From Longirhabdus pacifica (GTDB lineage: Bacteria; Bacillota; Bacilli; Paenibacillales; DSM-105158): a stretch of 64,000 bases of DNA. The position numbers and the translations under genes were made by a program. The notes under the pieces were generated by a model. The model saw only the letters and a program-made list of their open reading frames with translations. It searched no databases and was not told the DNA's origin. Positions 1 to 9,364 of this stretch are shown one piece after another. Where the stretch lies: the NCBI RefSeq assembly GCF_004115085.1, contig NZ_QXJP01000009.1:62001-126000 (forward strand), written 5' to 3'. Within the stretch, counting starts at the first letter, position 1; each line of letters starts with the position of its first letter.

Positions 1-118
1 AACTTGTTAAACCAACTTATTACCACTATGCATAAGATGGAGAAATCTCTATATCACAACCTTTGGACCTGGCTACTGAGGTGCAAACTTGTATCTTATT
101 ATTTCTTCATCTTATATA
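1..118 (+). repeat. Two-hairpin dispersed element, copy A (5' end cut by window)
   Basis: Direct match to the dispersed element found intact at 22482-22606: the right half of hairpin I (AACTTGTTAAACCAACTTAT), the linker TACCACTATGC, then the long hairpin ATAAGATGGAGAAAT ... ATTTCTTCATCTTAT. The inner stem here is TTTGGACC/GGTGCAAA instead of the usual TTTACGCC/GGCGTAAA, so two of its pairs have changed on both sides and one position is mismatched. Bases 119-200 between it and nth hold no other recognisable signal. Confidence 0.85.
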
Positions 119-200
119 TCAACCTATTAAGGTGCATTCCATGAGGAAATCAGATCATGCAACAGCGATGATAGGGAAATGAACCATGAAGGGAGACGTC

Positions 201-839
201 ATGCTTACTTTAGTGCAAATAAGACGCGTTTTAGACACATTTGCTGAAATGTTTCCTGATGCGCATTGTGAATTGAATCATCAAAATCCGTTTGAACTAA
301 CGATTGCCGTATTGCTATCTGCCCAGTGTACAGATGAAAAAGTAAATAAAGTGACGGCTTCTCTTTTTCAAAAATACAAAAAGCCAGAAGATTACTTAGC
401 CGTTCCTTTAGGTGAGCTGGAGCAGGATATTAAGAGTTTAGGTTTATATCGTAATAAAGCAAAAAATATTCAAAAGCTATGTCAACTCTTACTTGATAAA
501 TATGATGGACAAGTTCCAGAGCAGCATGAACAATTAGTAGAATTACCAGGGGTAGGTCGTAAGACAGCCAATGTCGTTGTATCCAATGCCTTTGGCGTAC
601 CTGCGATTGCCGTAGATACACATGTCGAACGAGTGAGCAAAAGATTAGCTATCTGCAACTGGAAAGATTCTGTATTAGAAGTAGAAAAAAAGTTAATGAA
701 AAAAGTTCCAAAAGAGGAATGGACACTCACGCATCATCGACTTATTTTTTTTGGTAGATATCATTGCAAAGCGCAAAACCCGCAATGTACAGCATGTCCA
801 TTACTCGATATATGCAGGGAAGGTAAGAAAAGAGTGTAA
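201..839 (+). CDS. nth: Endonuclease III (DNA glycosylase/AP lyase)
   Basis: Base-excision repair enzyme that removes oxidised pyrimidines and nicks at abasic sites. About 212 residues, the usual length for Bacillus Nth. Visible are the helix-hairpin-helix LPGVGRKTANVV with the catalytic Lys (about residue 121), the catalytic Asp in VDTHVERV (about 139), and a C-terminal 4Fe-4S ligand set C-x6-C-x2-C-x5-C (about 189-205). I chose ATG 201 over the in-frame ATG 186 because AGGGAG lies at proper spacing before 201 and Bacillus Nth proteins begin with the equivalent of MLTLVQI. The dynamin gene follows after 30 bp on the same strand. Confidence 0.96.
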   Translation: MLTLVQIRRVLDTFAEMFPDAHCELNHQNPFELTIAVLLSAQCTDEKVNKVTASLFQKYKKPEDYLAVPLGELEQDIKSLGLYRNKAKNIQKLCQLLLDKYDGQVPEQHEQLVELPGVGRKTANVVVSNAFGVPAIAVDTHVERVSKRLAICNWKDSVLEVEKKLMKKVPKEEWTLTHHRLIFFGRYHCKAQNPQCTACPLLDICREGKKRV

Positions 840-869
840 GAGCTATCTACGTCATGGGAGAGAAAGTAA

Positions 870-3800
870 ATGAGCGAAATATTGTTGGAACAAAGTAAAA
901 AACAGAATGAGCACCAACATCAAGATAGCAATGACAACTTGAAGGATAACTTGCATGCCATTGCAATTAAAATGAAGCTTGCTGAAGATGATGAACATGC
1001 TGCAAAAGTAAACCAATTAATAGAAAAGTGGGAGCAGAAAGAACTGTATATTGCTTTTTGTGGTCATTTTTCCGCTGGAAAGTCCAGCTTAATAAATCAA
1101 CTTTGTGGCAAACCATTACTACCTTCTAGTCCAATCCCAACAAGTGCTAATGTAGTTTCCATTCGCAGTGGTCAAACTGCACAAGCAAGTATGACTTATG
1201 TAGATACAGATGTGGTTAAGCAAGTGGATGTGCAGCAATTAGATGAGCATTGCTTAGATGGTGATATTTCTTCTATTACTATTCAATATCCACTGGCGGG
1301 GTTAGATGAACATACTGTATTACTCGATACTCCTGGTGTAGATTCTACGGATGAAAGGCATCAACTAGCCACAGAGTCAGCGTTGCACGTAGCAGATGTC
1401 ATTTTCTTCGTGATGGACTATAATCATGTACTGTCAGAACAAAACTTTTCTTTTGCAAAGCGGCTCTTAGATGACGGGAAAATCGTATTTTTTATCATTA
1501 ACCAGATCGATAAGCACGTATCAGAAGAACTTTCCATGCAAGATTTTGCGCAGCAAATAGAGGAAGCGTATGCCAACTGGGGTGTCGTTTCCTACGGCAA
1601 CATTTTTTTATCCAGTAAATATCCGCAGCACGAACGAAGTCAGTGGAAAGCATTCATGCAGTTAGTGCATACACTGCAACAACAAAAAAATGTGCTCATT
1701 CAACATAACAGTCAAGTTTCCGTGGACAAGATTATTTCTGAACACGGGGAAAAGAGAATGCAGCAGTTTGCAAAGCAGCGTGAAGCAATGGTTAGTCCCT
1801 TATCAGGCAGTGTCGAAGAAATAGAAGCAAGATGGGATACTTTGCAGCAGCAAAAACAAAGGATAATGGAACAAGAAGATCAGTCGCTCATGGAATTGAA
1901 AAATAAGGCCATGGACGTTATAAAAAATGCCAACATTATTCCTGCACAGACCAGGGAGTTGATGCATCGTTTTTTAGAAAGTCAACAGTCAAACTTTAAA
2001 ATGGGACTTATATTTTCTGCTGCAAAAACCGAGAAAGAAAAGAAAGCAAGATTACAGATGCTGCATCAGCATATGGTAGATCATGTTCAAATACAAATTG
2101 AAAAACATCTGTACAGCATCTTTCAATCTGAATTTACGCTGCCATTAGATCCAGCTTGGTTTATAGAGCAACAGCAGCCAGGTGCAGTGTGGTCTAATCA
2201 GTATAGTATGAATTATGCGCAACATTGTTCAGAACAAATGAAGAAAATGTACAGAACATATGTGAATGAACAACTTGCTCTTGTAACCAAGGAAAAGAAA
2301 CGCCAAGCGACAGAAGAAGCACAACAGGTAGCGCTGGAGATAGCGCAGAGTCAAACTGAAATGGATATCATAGCTAACATTCGTCATATAGAACAAGAAC
2401 AAGCGCAACATATACAATCTTTACGTTCGCTTGTACCTAGTGTAAGCGATGTAGCAGTCATGCAGCATATGTGGGAACACTTGATGCATCATGATAACGA
2501 TCATCACGATCATCACGATCATCACAATCATCACAATCATCAGAACCTTCTTGGAAGTGATGACAACATAGAGCAAATGAGCGCAGAACAGACTGAAAAG
2601 CACCATCAGACTGCTAGTGATCATGATGAACAGAAAGAACAGCTGCATGCTTCCATCAAGCAGGAATCTATTCATCCAGAAATGGAATGGAAAGCTGAAC
2701 TAACAGAATCAGCTAGTAAATTAGAAGCAGCTGCACAAATCATTGAACCTTTTTCAGCTTTAGCACCATTACGAACCATAATGACAGAAAAAGCAAAACA
2801 ATTTCGCAATAATCAGTTTACCATCGCCTTATTTGGTGCTTTTAGTGCGGGTAAATCATCGTTTGCCAATGCATGGATAGGTTTGGACGTATTGCCTGTG
2901 TCTCCACATCCCATGACGGCATCCACCATTAAAATCATGCCGCCAACGTTTGAATGTCCCCATGAAACGGCTAGAATAAAAATGAAGAGTGAAGATGTGC
3001 TGCTCCAAGATATGATGTATGCATTAGCATCTCTTGGATACACCGTAACTTCGATTACAGAGTGTTTAAATGTCATTGAGCAGTTAGATGCAAAAGAAAT
3101 TAGTGCAAAAGGAAGAGGGCATTTTGCATTTTTACAAGCTGTAGGTAAGGGATGGAACGACCACCAACATCAACTAGGTGAAACGTTGCAAGGGGATAAA
3201 GCAGTCTTTCATCAGTTTGCAGCAGAGGAAGAAGATGCTGCGTTCGTAGCGCATATAGAATGGTATTTGGACTGTCCTGCGACAAGGATGGGCATTGTCC
3301 TAGTGGATACACCTGGTGCAGACTCCATCAATGCTCGCCATACGGATGTTGCTTTTAACTATATTAAAAATGCGGATGCTATCATTTTTATTACGTATTA
3401 TAATCATGCTTTCTCTAGAGCAGATCGCGCCTTCCTACAACAATTAGGAAGAGTGAAAGATCATTTCGCATTAGATAAAATGTTTTTTGTCATCAATGCG
3501 ATCGACCTAGCTTCCTCACAAGAAGAAGTGCAATTGGTCATAGACCATGTGAAAAATAATTTGTCCACATTTCAGATTGTACAACCACACATTTTTCCTA
3601 TATCTAGTATGCAGGCGTTACGCGCTAAGCGTGAAGGGGACGATCAACTTTACTATCAGTCACGAATGCCAATATTAGAACAGCACTTGGCTGCTTTTTC
3701 ATTACAAGAAAGAAAGCAGATGTCTACCGTTTCCTTGCAAAACTATATACGCTCCGCTATACATCATATAGACGGATGGATTAGTGAACTAGAACAAGGA

Positions 3801-4568
3801 GAAGTAGAACGAGAAGCGCGTATGCAGCACCTGCAAGAAGTTGCTGAGGTGCAGAAGGAAAAGCTGCATGGTATCTCTTTTGAGGCACAACGAAAGCAAA
3901 TAGAAAATGAGATGCAAGAATTACTTTACTATGTAAAACAGAGAGTGAAGTTTCAGTTTCACGACCAATTCAATGCTGCATTCCACCCTTCTTCTTTGTC
4001 TAGAGAGGGTAAGCAGATGACACAAAGTATGTTACAATGTTGGAACGAATTAGTTCACGATGTTTCTCATTTTGTTTCACAGGAGCTGCTAGCAACGAGC
4101 CTAAGGATTGAACGCTTTTGCAAGCCACTGTTAACGCAAAAATTGGAACAGTGGGAAGATGAAACGAAAGAGAAACTAACAGGTTATACTTTTTCACAAA
4201 ATGAGCTGACGGCTTGGCCCACTCCAGAAGTGAAACAACATGTGGAACCTCCATCCTTATCGGTACAACAGTTAATGAAATACTTCAAAAACGGAAAGTA
4301 CTTTTTCGAACAAGAAGGAAAGAAAAAGCTGGAAGACGTGTTAGCTAACGAATGGGAAGTAGCGGTTCAACACCATGTTTCGCAGCATCAAACGATGTTT
4401 TCTTCTTTTTATGAAGAGGAAATGAACAAGCAATTAGACAAATGGAAAACAGATGGTGCAAACTCTATTCATCATTATGTCATAGGGATACAACAGACAT
4501 TCCAGCAAAACATGTCTGTCACGACATTAGAAGAAGCAAAACAGCAATTAAATAAAATCAAAGCTTAG
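870..4568 (+). CDS. dynA: Two-headed bacterial dynamin-like GTPase
   Basis: Large membrane-associated GTPase of the bacterial dynamin family, DynA/YpbR type, in which two dynamin units are fused in one chain. In Bacillus subtilis DynA tethers and fuses membranes and helps survival under membrane stress; this role is inferred by homology. 1232 residues, close to the two-unit family length. Head 1 has P-loop GHFSAGKSS (about 65-73) and DTPGVDST (about 153). Head 2 has GAFSAGKSS (about 656-664) and DTPGADS (about 813). Each head is followed by long helical, coiled-coil-rich sequence. Odd feature: a His/Asp/Asn-rich stretch at about 538-560 (bases 2486-2545) in the linker between units, made by near-tandem CATCAC-type codons. 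Confidence 0.93.
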   Translation: MSEILLEQSKKQNEHQHQDSNDNLKDNLHAIAIKMKLAEDDEHAAKVNQLIEKWEQKELYIAFCGHFSAGKSSLINQLCGKPLLPSSPIPTSANVVSIRSGQTAQASMTYVDTDVVKQVDVQQLDEHCLDGDISSITIQYPLAGLDEHTVLLDTPGVDSTDERHQLATESALHVADVIFFVMDYNHVLSEQNFSFAKRLLDDGKIVFFIINQIDKHVSEELSMQDFAQQIEEAYANWGVVSYGNIFLSSKYPQHERSQWKAFMQLVHTLQQQKNVLIQHNSQVSVDKIISEHGEKRMQQFAKQREAMVSPLSGSVEEIEARWDTLQQQKQRIMEQEDQSLMELKNKAMDVIKNANIIPAQTRELMHRFLESQQSNFKMGLIFSAAKTEKEKKARLQMLHQHMVDHVQIQIEKHLYSIFQSEFTLPLDPAWFIEQQQPGAVWSNQYSMNYAQHCSEQMKKMYRTYVNEQLALVTKEKKRQATEEAQQVALEIAQSQTEMDIIANIRHIEQEQAQHIQSLRSLVPSVSDVAVMQHMWEHLMHHDNDHHDHHDHHNHHNHQNLLGSDDNIEQMSAEQTEKHHQTASDHDEQKEQLHASIKQESIHPEMEWKAELTESASKLEAAAQIIEPFSALAPLRTIMTEKAKQFRNNQFTIALFGAFSAGKSSFANAWIGLDVLPVSPHPMTASTIKIMPPTFECPHETARIKMKSEDVLLQDMMYALASLGYTVTSITECLNVIEQLDAKEISAKGRGHFAFLQAVGKGWNDHQHQLGETLQGDKAVFHQFAAEEEDAAFVAHIEWYLDCPATRMGIVLVDTPGADSINARHTDVAFNYIKNADAIIFITYYNHAFSRADRAFLQQLGRVKDHFALDKMFFVINAIDLASSQEEVQLVIDHVKNNLSTFQIVQPHIFPISSMQALRAKREGDDQLYYQSRMPILEQHLAAFSLQERKQMSTVSLQNYIRSAIHHIDGWISELEQGEVEREARMQHLQEVAEVQKEKLHGISFEAQRKQIENEMQELLYYVKQRVKFQFHDQFNAAFHPSSLSREGKQMTQSMLQCWNELVHDVSHFVSQELLATSLRIERFCKPLLTQKLEQWEDETKEKLTGYTFSQNELTAWPTPEVKQHVEPPSLSVQQLMKYFKNGKYFFEQEGKKKLEDVLANEWEVAVQHHVSQHQTMFSSFYEEEMNKQLDKWKTDGANSIHHYVIGIQQTFQQNMSVTTLEEAKQQLNKIKA

Positions 4569-4595
4569 CCAAAGCATAGAAAAGAGGGAATAGCC

Positions 4596-5366
4596 TTGCA
4601 TCAAAAAAATGGGATATGGCGCTTATTGTTCATCACATCCGTGGTTACGGTTGTATTGTTAATCGTAGGATTCGGTTATGCTGCTAGCTCTGTTTTATTC
4701 CCACCATCCGGAGGGGTCGTTGTCACAGAGCCAGAAGAAGAAATAGTAGAACCAGGAACGATCCGTCTTATCGCAATTGGAGACTCGATTACGAATGGAT
4801 TTGGTGATGAGTCTGGTAATGGCGGATATGCAAGCATCGTTAGAGATGCTTTAAAAGAAGAGGAAGACATAGAGCAAGTTGTCTTTGCTAACTTTGCTAT
4901 CGATGGGTATACCACTGTTGATGTATTGTCCGATTTAAATGAAAAAGAAGGCATTAAAGACGAAGTGAAAAAAGCAGATATGATTTTAATGACCATTGGT
5001 GCCAACGATTTACTTCCGACTTCAGAAGAAGTCAACTTGGAAGTTGTAAGTGGTAGAAGAGCAGAAGTGTTGAATAATTTGCAATCCATCTTTACTCTCA
5101 TAAGAGAATATAATAGTGAGGCTCAAATTGTTTACACTGGTTTATATAATCCATTCGTGGAAATAGATATGGACAAACAAATTAGTATTGAAATTGATAG
5201 CTGGAATTCCGATGTGTTTAAGCTAGCTACAACATTTGACAACATTTTAGTCGTAAGGCCAGATAATTTATTCCATGGTGATGAATTTTTTGCATTTGAT
5301 AACTATCATCCAAGTTTTTTAGGACATGAGCGTATTGCAGAACGAATTATGCAAGCTATAAGATAA
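4596..5366 (+). CDS. Membrane-anchored GDSL/SGNH-family esterase
   Basis: Predicted secreted or membrane-tethered lipase/esterase, resembling Bacillus YpmR. Starts at TTG 4596 behind AGAGGG. One N-terminal hydrophobic segment (about residues 9-31) serves as signal anchor; I see no lipobox Cys. SGNH blocks are present: IAIGDSITNGFG (nucleophile Ser, about residue 63), GANDLLP (block III Asn) and the C-terminal DNYHPS (Asp and His of the triad). 256 residues. It sits 27 bp after dynA and 15 bp before the ABC ATPase gene, so it may share their transcript. The natural substrate cannot be read from sequence. Confidence 0.88.
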   Translation: MHQKNGIWRLLFITSVVTVVLLIVGFGYAASSVLFPPSGGVVVTEPEEEIVEPGTIRLIAIGDSITNGFGDESGNGGYASIVRDALKEEEDIEQVVFANFAIDGYTTVDVLSDLNEKEGIKDEVKKADMILMTIGANDLLPTSEEVNLEVVSGRRAEVLNNLQSIFTLIREYNSEAQIVYTGLYNPFVEIDMDKQISIEIDSWNSDVFKLATTFDNILVVRPDNLFHGDEFFAFDNYHPSFLGHERIAERIMQAIR

Positions 5367-5381
5367 AGGGGACATGACATA

Positions 5382-6332
5382 GTGGGAACAAACCATATTT
5401 TAACCGTTAAACATGTCAAGAAGAACATAAAGGGCAAACCGATTATAAATGATATTTCTTTTACTGTAGGAGAGGGTGAAATATTCGGATTTCTCGGTCC
5501 CAACGGTTCTGGAAAAACGACAACGATTCGCATGTTAGTAGGGCTTATTCAGCCGAGTGAAGGGGAAATAAGCATCTGTGGTAAAAGTGTGCGTAAACAA
5601 CGAGAAGAAGCACTGAAGTACGTTGGAAGTATCGTAGAGAACCCAGAAATGTACCCATACTTAACGGGGTGGGAAAACTTAGAACACTTTGCGGCTATGC
5701 TTCACAACATTACCTCGGATAGAATAGCAGAAGTGGTTAATATCGTAGGGATGGATAAAAGAATACATGACAAAGTGAAAACATATTCACTCGGTATGCG
5801 TCAACGCCTAGGGATAGCACAAGCGCTACTAGGAAAACCGAAATTATTAATTTTAGATGAGCCTACAAATGGGCTAGATCCGCAGGGTATAAAAGACTTG
5901 CGTGCTTTTATACGAAAATTGGCAGATGAAGGACTATCTATATTTGTATCCAGTCATCTATTAAGTGAAATACAAATGATGTGTGATCGAGTTGCTATCA
6001 TTCAAAAAGGGGAGACGTTAGCCGTAGGTGCGGTGGATGAATTGCTCTCACAAACGAAAAATCGTATTTTGTTGACGGTATCGCCATTAGAAAAAGGCAA
6101 AGAGGCACTACAGCAGATGGACGAAGTAGAAATCTTACCGCTCTTTACAGAAGATATGGAATCTGTAGTCAATGGATTAGAGCCTATTGCCGTTCATATG
6201 GACGTCGATCGTGTTCCTGATGTGAATAAAAAATTAATGGAAGCAGGCATAGCTGTCTACGGGATACATACGAAAGACCCAACTCTGGAAGATATGTTTC
6301 TTCATTTAACGGAAGGTGAGCAAATTGAATAA
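5382..6332 (+). CDS. ABC transporter ATP-binding protein
   Basis: ATPase subunit of an ABC-2-type exporter (BcrA/CcmA-like subfamily). GTG start at 5382 behind AAAGGGGA. Walker A GPNGSGKTT (about 39-47), signature SLGMRQRLG (about 137), Walker B LLILDEPTNGLDP (about 155) and switch His in SSHLL are all intact. The last 80 or so residues form the accessory C-terminal domain common in bacitracin- or antibiotic-type exporters. Its 3' end overlaps the permease gene, so the two are translationally coupled and form one transporter. Substrate unknown; such pairs often handle peptide antibiotics or lipids, but nothing here decides this. Confidence 0.93.
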   Translation: MGTNHILTVKHVKKNIKGKPIINDISFTVGEGEIFGFLGPNGSGKTTTIRMLVGLIQPSEGEISICGKSVRKQREEALKYVGSIVENPEMYPYLTGWENLEHFAAMLHNITSDRIAEVVNIVGMDKRIHDKVKTYSLGMRQRLGIAQALLGKPKLLILDEPTNGLDPQGIKDLRAFIRKLADEGLSIFVSSHLLSEIQMMCDRVAIIQKGETLAVGAVDELLSQTKNRILLTVSPLEKGKEALQQMDEVEILPLFTEDMESVVNGLEPIAVHMDVDRVPDVNKKLMEAGIAVYGIHTKDPTLEDMFLHLTEGEQIE

Positions 6333-7317
6333 TATATTACCACTCGTTCGCAATGAAGTCATGAAAATATGGAAGAAAAAAAGATTTTTTGTTGTGCTTC
6401 TTTTATTACTCGTCATGATACCTATATTTACCTATGCGCAGTACAAACTGGCTACGAATATTCAAGAGCAAATGGGTACAACCGATTGGAAATTAAGTGC
6501 ACAAGAACAAGTGCAGGATTATACCAACCGCATCAACAGTCCTCGTATGTTAGAGGAGTGGAAGACGTATTATAAGATCGAAGTAGAGCGATTGCAGTAT
6601 CATATTGATAACAACGTAGATCCACGATCTCCAAATGGAGTCACGTTTACCCGAGTTTTCTTGGAGAACTCCATAGGATTGTTGCTACCGCTGTTAGTAT
6701 TAGTCATTGTTTCTGACTTAGTTTCGTCGGAGTTCCAGCAAGGGACGATCAAGATTTTAGTGACGCGACCCGTAAAGCGTTGGAAGGTGCTGACGAGTAA
6801 GTTTATTGCCCTTACGTTCTACGTTTCGCTGACCGTATTTTCACTGGTCATTATGGCCTATCTTATTTCCGGAGCCATATTCGGTTACGGTGGATTTGAC
6901 GCTCCAGTGTTCATGGGATTCCAGCAAGTAGGAAGTAGCATTGATACGAACGGAGCATATGTTGTAGAGCAATGGCAGTTTCTTTGGATGTCCATGGGGC
7001 TTGCATGGTTTTCCAGCATGGTCGTTGGTTGCTTAGCGCTGATGGTGTCTATTCTGATACGAAGCACCGCAGCAGGCATGGGGGTCATGGTATCTACGCT
7101 TATCGCAGGTACGATTTTAGCAAATATGGCAGCTTCTTGGGAAAGCGCTAAATACTTTTTTATGATAAACTTAAATACAATTGTGTTTTTATCTGGTCAA
7201 AAACCACCAGTTCCAGGGATGGATCTATCATTTTCTTTAATTAATCTTTCGTTAACAGGCCTTGCTGCAATCATTGTTTCCTATGCCGTGTTCACGAAAC
7301 AGGATATATATAATTAG
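6325..7317 (+). CDS. ABC-2 type transporter permease
   Basis: Membrane partner of the preceding ATPase. Multiple hydrophobic segments: one near the N-terminus (FFVVLLLLLVMIPIF), then a large extracytoplasmic loop of about 80 residues, then about five more helices, as is typical for ABC-2 family permeases. The motif SSEFQQGTIKILVTRPV after the second helix is the usual cytoplasmic coupling region (EFxxGT). I chose TTG 6325, which has GAAGGTGAG at good spacing; GTG 6316 is in frame but has a weaker ribosome site. Either start overlaps the ATPase gene end. A weak 5-bp hairpin (7322-7339) follows the stop; I do not call it a terminator. Confidence 0.88.
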   Translation: MNNILPLVRNEVMKIWKKKRFFVVLLLLLVMIPIFTYAQYKLATNIQEQMGTTDWKLSAQEQVQDYTNRINSPRMLEEWKTYYKIEVERLQYHIDNNVDPRSPNGVTFTRVFLENSIGLLLPLLVLVIVSDLVSSEFQQGTIKILVTRPVKRWKVLTSKFIALTFYVSLTVFSLVIMAYLISGAIFGYGGFDAPVFMGFQQVGSSIDTNGAYVVEQWQFLWMSMGLAWFSSMVVGCLALMVSILIRSTAAGMGVMVSTLIAGTILANMAASWESAKYFFMINLNTIVFLSGQKPPVPGMDLSFSLINLSLTGLAAIIVSYAVFTKQDIYN

Positions 7318-7386
7318 TTTACGACCTAGAAGCTGGTCGAATTTTACGACGCAGTGGATTGAAGTTGAAAGGGGAATTAATGCTTT

Positions 7387-9357
7387 ATGTCTGAGCAATT
7401 AAAATGGTTTGAAGAACAAAAAAATCAGACAACAAACTATGATGCCGATGACATTCAAGTCTTAGAGGGACTGGTTGCCGTTAGGAAAAGACCCGGGATG
7501 TACATTGGAAATACGAGTACATCCGGGCTACATCATTTAGTTTGGGAAATTATAGATAATGCCGTAGATGAGCATTTAGCCAAATATTGTTCTGAAATTA
7601 AAGTCACGATACATAAAAATCAATCCGTTACGGTAGAGGACAATGGAAGAGGGATTCCTACCTCAATGCATAAAACGGGTATACCGACACCACAAGTCGT
7701 GTTCACCGTGTTGCACGCTGGTGGTAAATTCGGTGGATCAGGCTACAAGAAATCGGGTGGATTACACGGCGTTGGTGCTTCTGTCACGAATGCGTTGTCT
7801 GAATGGTTACAAGTGGAAATTTATCGTGACGGTAAAATCCATCGTCAGCGTTTTGAATACTGGGTGGACGACAGCGGGGAAGAGCACGTCGGTGAACCTA
7901 CAACCTCGTTAGAAATCATTGGCAACACGAGAAAGACAGGAAGTAAAATTACGTTTAAACCAGATCAAAGGGTGTTTAAACAAGGAACGAACCTGAACTA
8001 CGATACATTATCTGAGCGATTGCAAGAAATTGCCTTCCTTAACTCTGGTTTGAAAATTAACATTTTGGATGAGCGCAATGATAAGGCAGATACATTCTTC
8101 TATGAAGGTGGAGCGAAGCAGTTCGTTGAATATTTGAATGAAGAAAAAGATGTTTTGCATCCTGCCATCCACTTTGAAACGGAAAAAGATGAAGTGGAAG
8201 TGGAAATAGCCATCCAGTATAACGGAGGCTATACGGAAACGATCGTATCCTTTGTTAACTCTATTCCTACCAGAAGCGGGGGAACACATGAAACTGGATT
8301 TAAAACAGCATACACAAGGGTCATGAACGAATATGCACGTAAAAATATGCTGCTCAAAGAAAAAGAGAAAAATCTCGAAGGTGGAGATCTTCGCGAAGGC
8401 ATGATGGCGATTATCAACGTCAAAATGAGCGAAGTCGAATTTGTGGGTCAAACGAAAGATCAGCTAGGTAGTGCTGTGGCAAGAAGTGCGGTAGATGCCG
8501 TTGTAGCAGATAAAATGTCTATCTTTTTAGAGGAAAATCCAGACGTCGCACAGAAATTAATTAAAAAATCGATACAAGCGGCAAAAGCAAGAGCCGCAGC
8601 AAGAAAAGCACGTGAAGAAGTAAGAAGCGGGAAAAAAGGCAAAAACCAAAGTCTAAGTCTAGGCGGTAAACTCACTCCTGCTCAATCGAAAGACTTCACG
8701 AAAAATGAACTCTTTATCGTCGAGGGGGATTCCGCTGGTGGATCTGCCAAGCAAGGTAGAGACTCAAAGTTTCAAGCTATCCTTCCGTTAAGAGGGAAGC
8801 CGATGAACTCAGAGAAAGCGAAGCTGCTTGACGTATTGAAAAACGAAGAATACAAACTCATCATCTCTGCTATCGGTGCAGGGGTAGGCACGGAGTTCGA
8901 TCATAGCGAAAGCAATTATTCTAAAGTGATTATTATGACAGATGCCGATACGGACGGGGCACATATTCAAGTGTTACTGCTCACCTTCTTCTATCGTTAC
9001 ATGCGCAGTTTGATAGATGAAGGAAAAGTGTATATTGCTCAGCCACCACTGTATAAAATATCGAAGAAAAGTGGCAAGAAGACCACAGTAGAATACGCTT
9101 GGGATGAAGATCATTTGGATCGCAGAATGAAAAAGCTAGGTAAAGCAGAATTGCAACGTTATAAAGGGTTAGGGGAAATGAATCCCGATCAATTATGGGA
9201 AACGACGATGAACCCAGAAACAAGAACGCTATTGCAAGTACAGATTGAAGATGGAGCCAAAGCAGAGCGAAGAGTATCGACTTTAATGGGTGATAAAGTA
9301 GATCCGAGAAAACGCTGGATTATAGAACATGTAGATTTCACAGAGTACGAGGAGTGA
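7387..9357 (+). CDS. parE: DNA topoisomerase IV subunit B
   Basis: ATPase subunit of topoisomerase IV, which decatenates daughter chromosomes with ParC. 656 residues, matching ParE of Bacillus. GHKL ATPase motifs: DNAVDEH (about 57), DNGRGIP, GLHGVGASVTNAL. TOPRIM: EGDSAGGSAKQGRD (about 446) and DADTDGAHI (about 519). Assigned as ParE rather than GyrB from the length and the directly following parC. The Shine-Dalgarno AAAGGGG (7368-7374) is better spaced for ATG 7380, which opens a four-codon frame (MLYV, stop) overlapping the parE start; parE's own ATG 7387 is about 12 bp from it. Confidence 0.95.
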   Translation: MSEQLKWFEEQKNQTTNYDADDIQVLEGLVAVRKRPGMYIGNTSTSGLHHLVWEIIDNAVDEHLAKYCSEIKVTIHKNQSVTVEDNGRGIPTSMHKTGIPTPQVVFTVLHAGGKFGGSGYKKSGGLHGVGASVTNALSEWLQVEIYRDGKIHRQRFEYWVDDSGEEHVGEPTTSLEIIGNTRKTGSKITFKPDQRVFKQGTNLNYDTLSERLQEIAFLNSGLKINILDERNDKADTFFYEGGAKQFVEYLNEEKDVLHPAIHFETEKDEVEVEIAIQYNGGYTETIVSFVNSIPTRSGGTHETGFKTAYTRVMNEYARKNMLLKEKEKNLEGGDLREGMMAIINVKMSEVEFVGQTKDQLGSAVARSAVDAVVADKMSIFLEENPDVAQKLIKKSIQAAKARAAARKAREEVRSGKKGKNQSLSLGGKLTPAQSKDFTKNELFIVEGDSAGGSAKQGRDSKFQAILPLRGKPMNSEKAKLLDVLKNEEYKLIISAIGAGVGTEFDHSESNYSKVIIMTDADTDGAHIQVLLLTFFYRYMRSLIDEGKVYIAQPPLYKISKKSGKKTTVEYAWDEDHLDRRMKKLGKAELQRYKGLGEMNPDQLWETTMNPETRTLLQVQIEDGAKAERRVSTLMGDKVDPRKRWIIEHVDFTEYEE

Positions 9358-9364
9358 TCAATAA

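Noticed and set aside
7322-7339. CGACC/GGTCG hairpin between the ABC permease and parE as a terminator
   Set aside because: Only a 5-bp stem and no continuous T-run.
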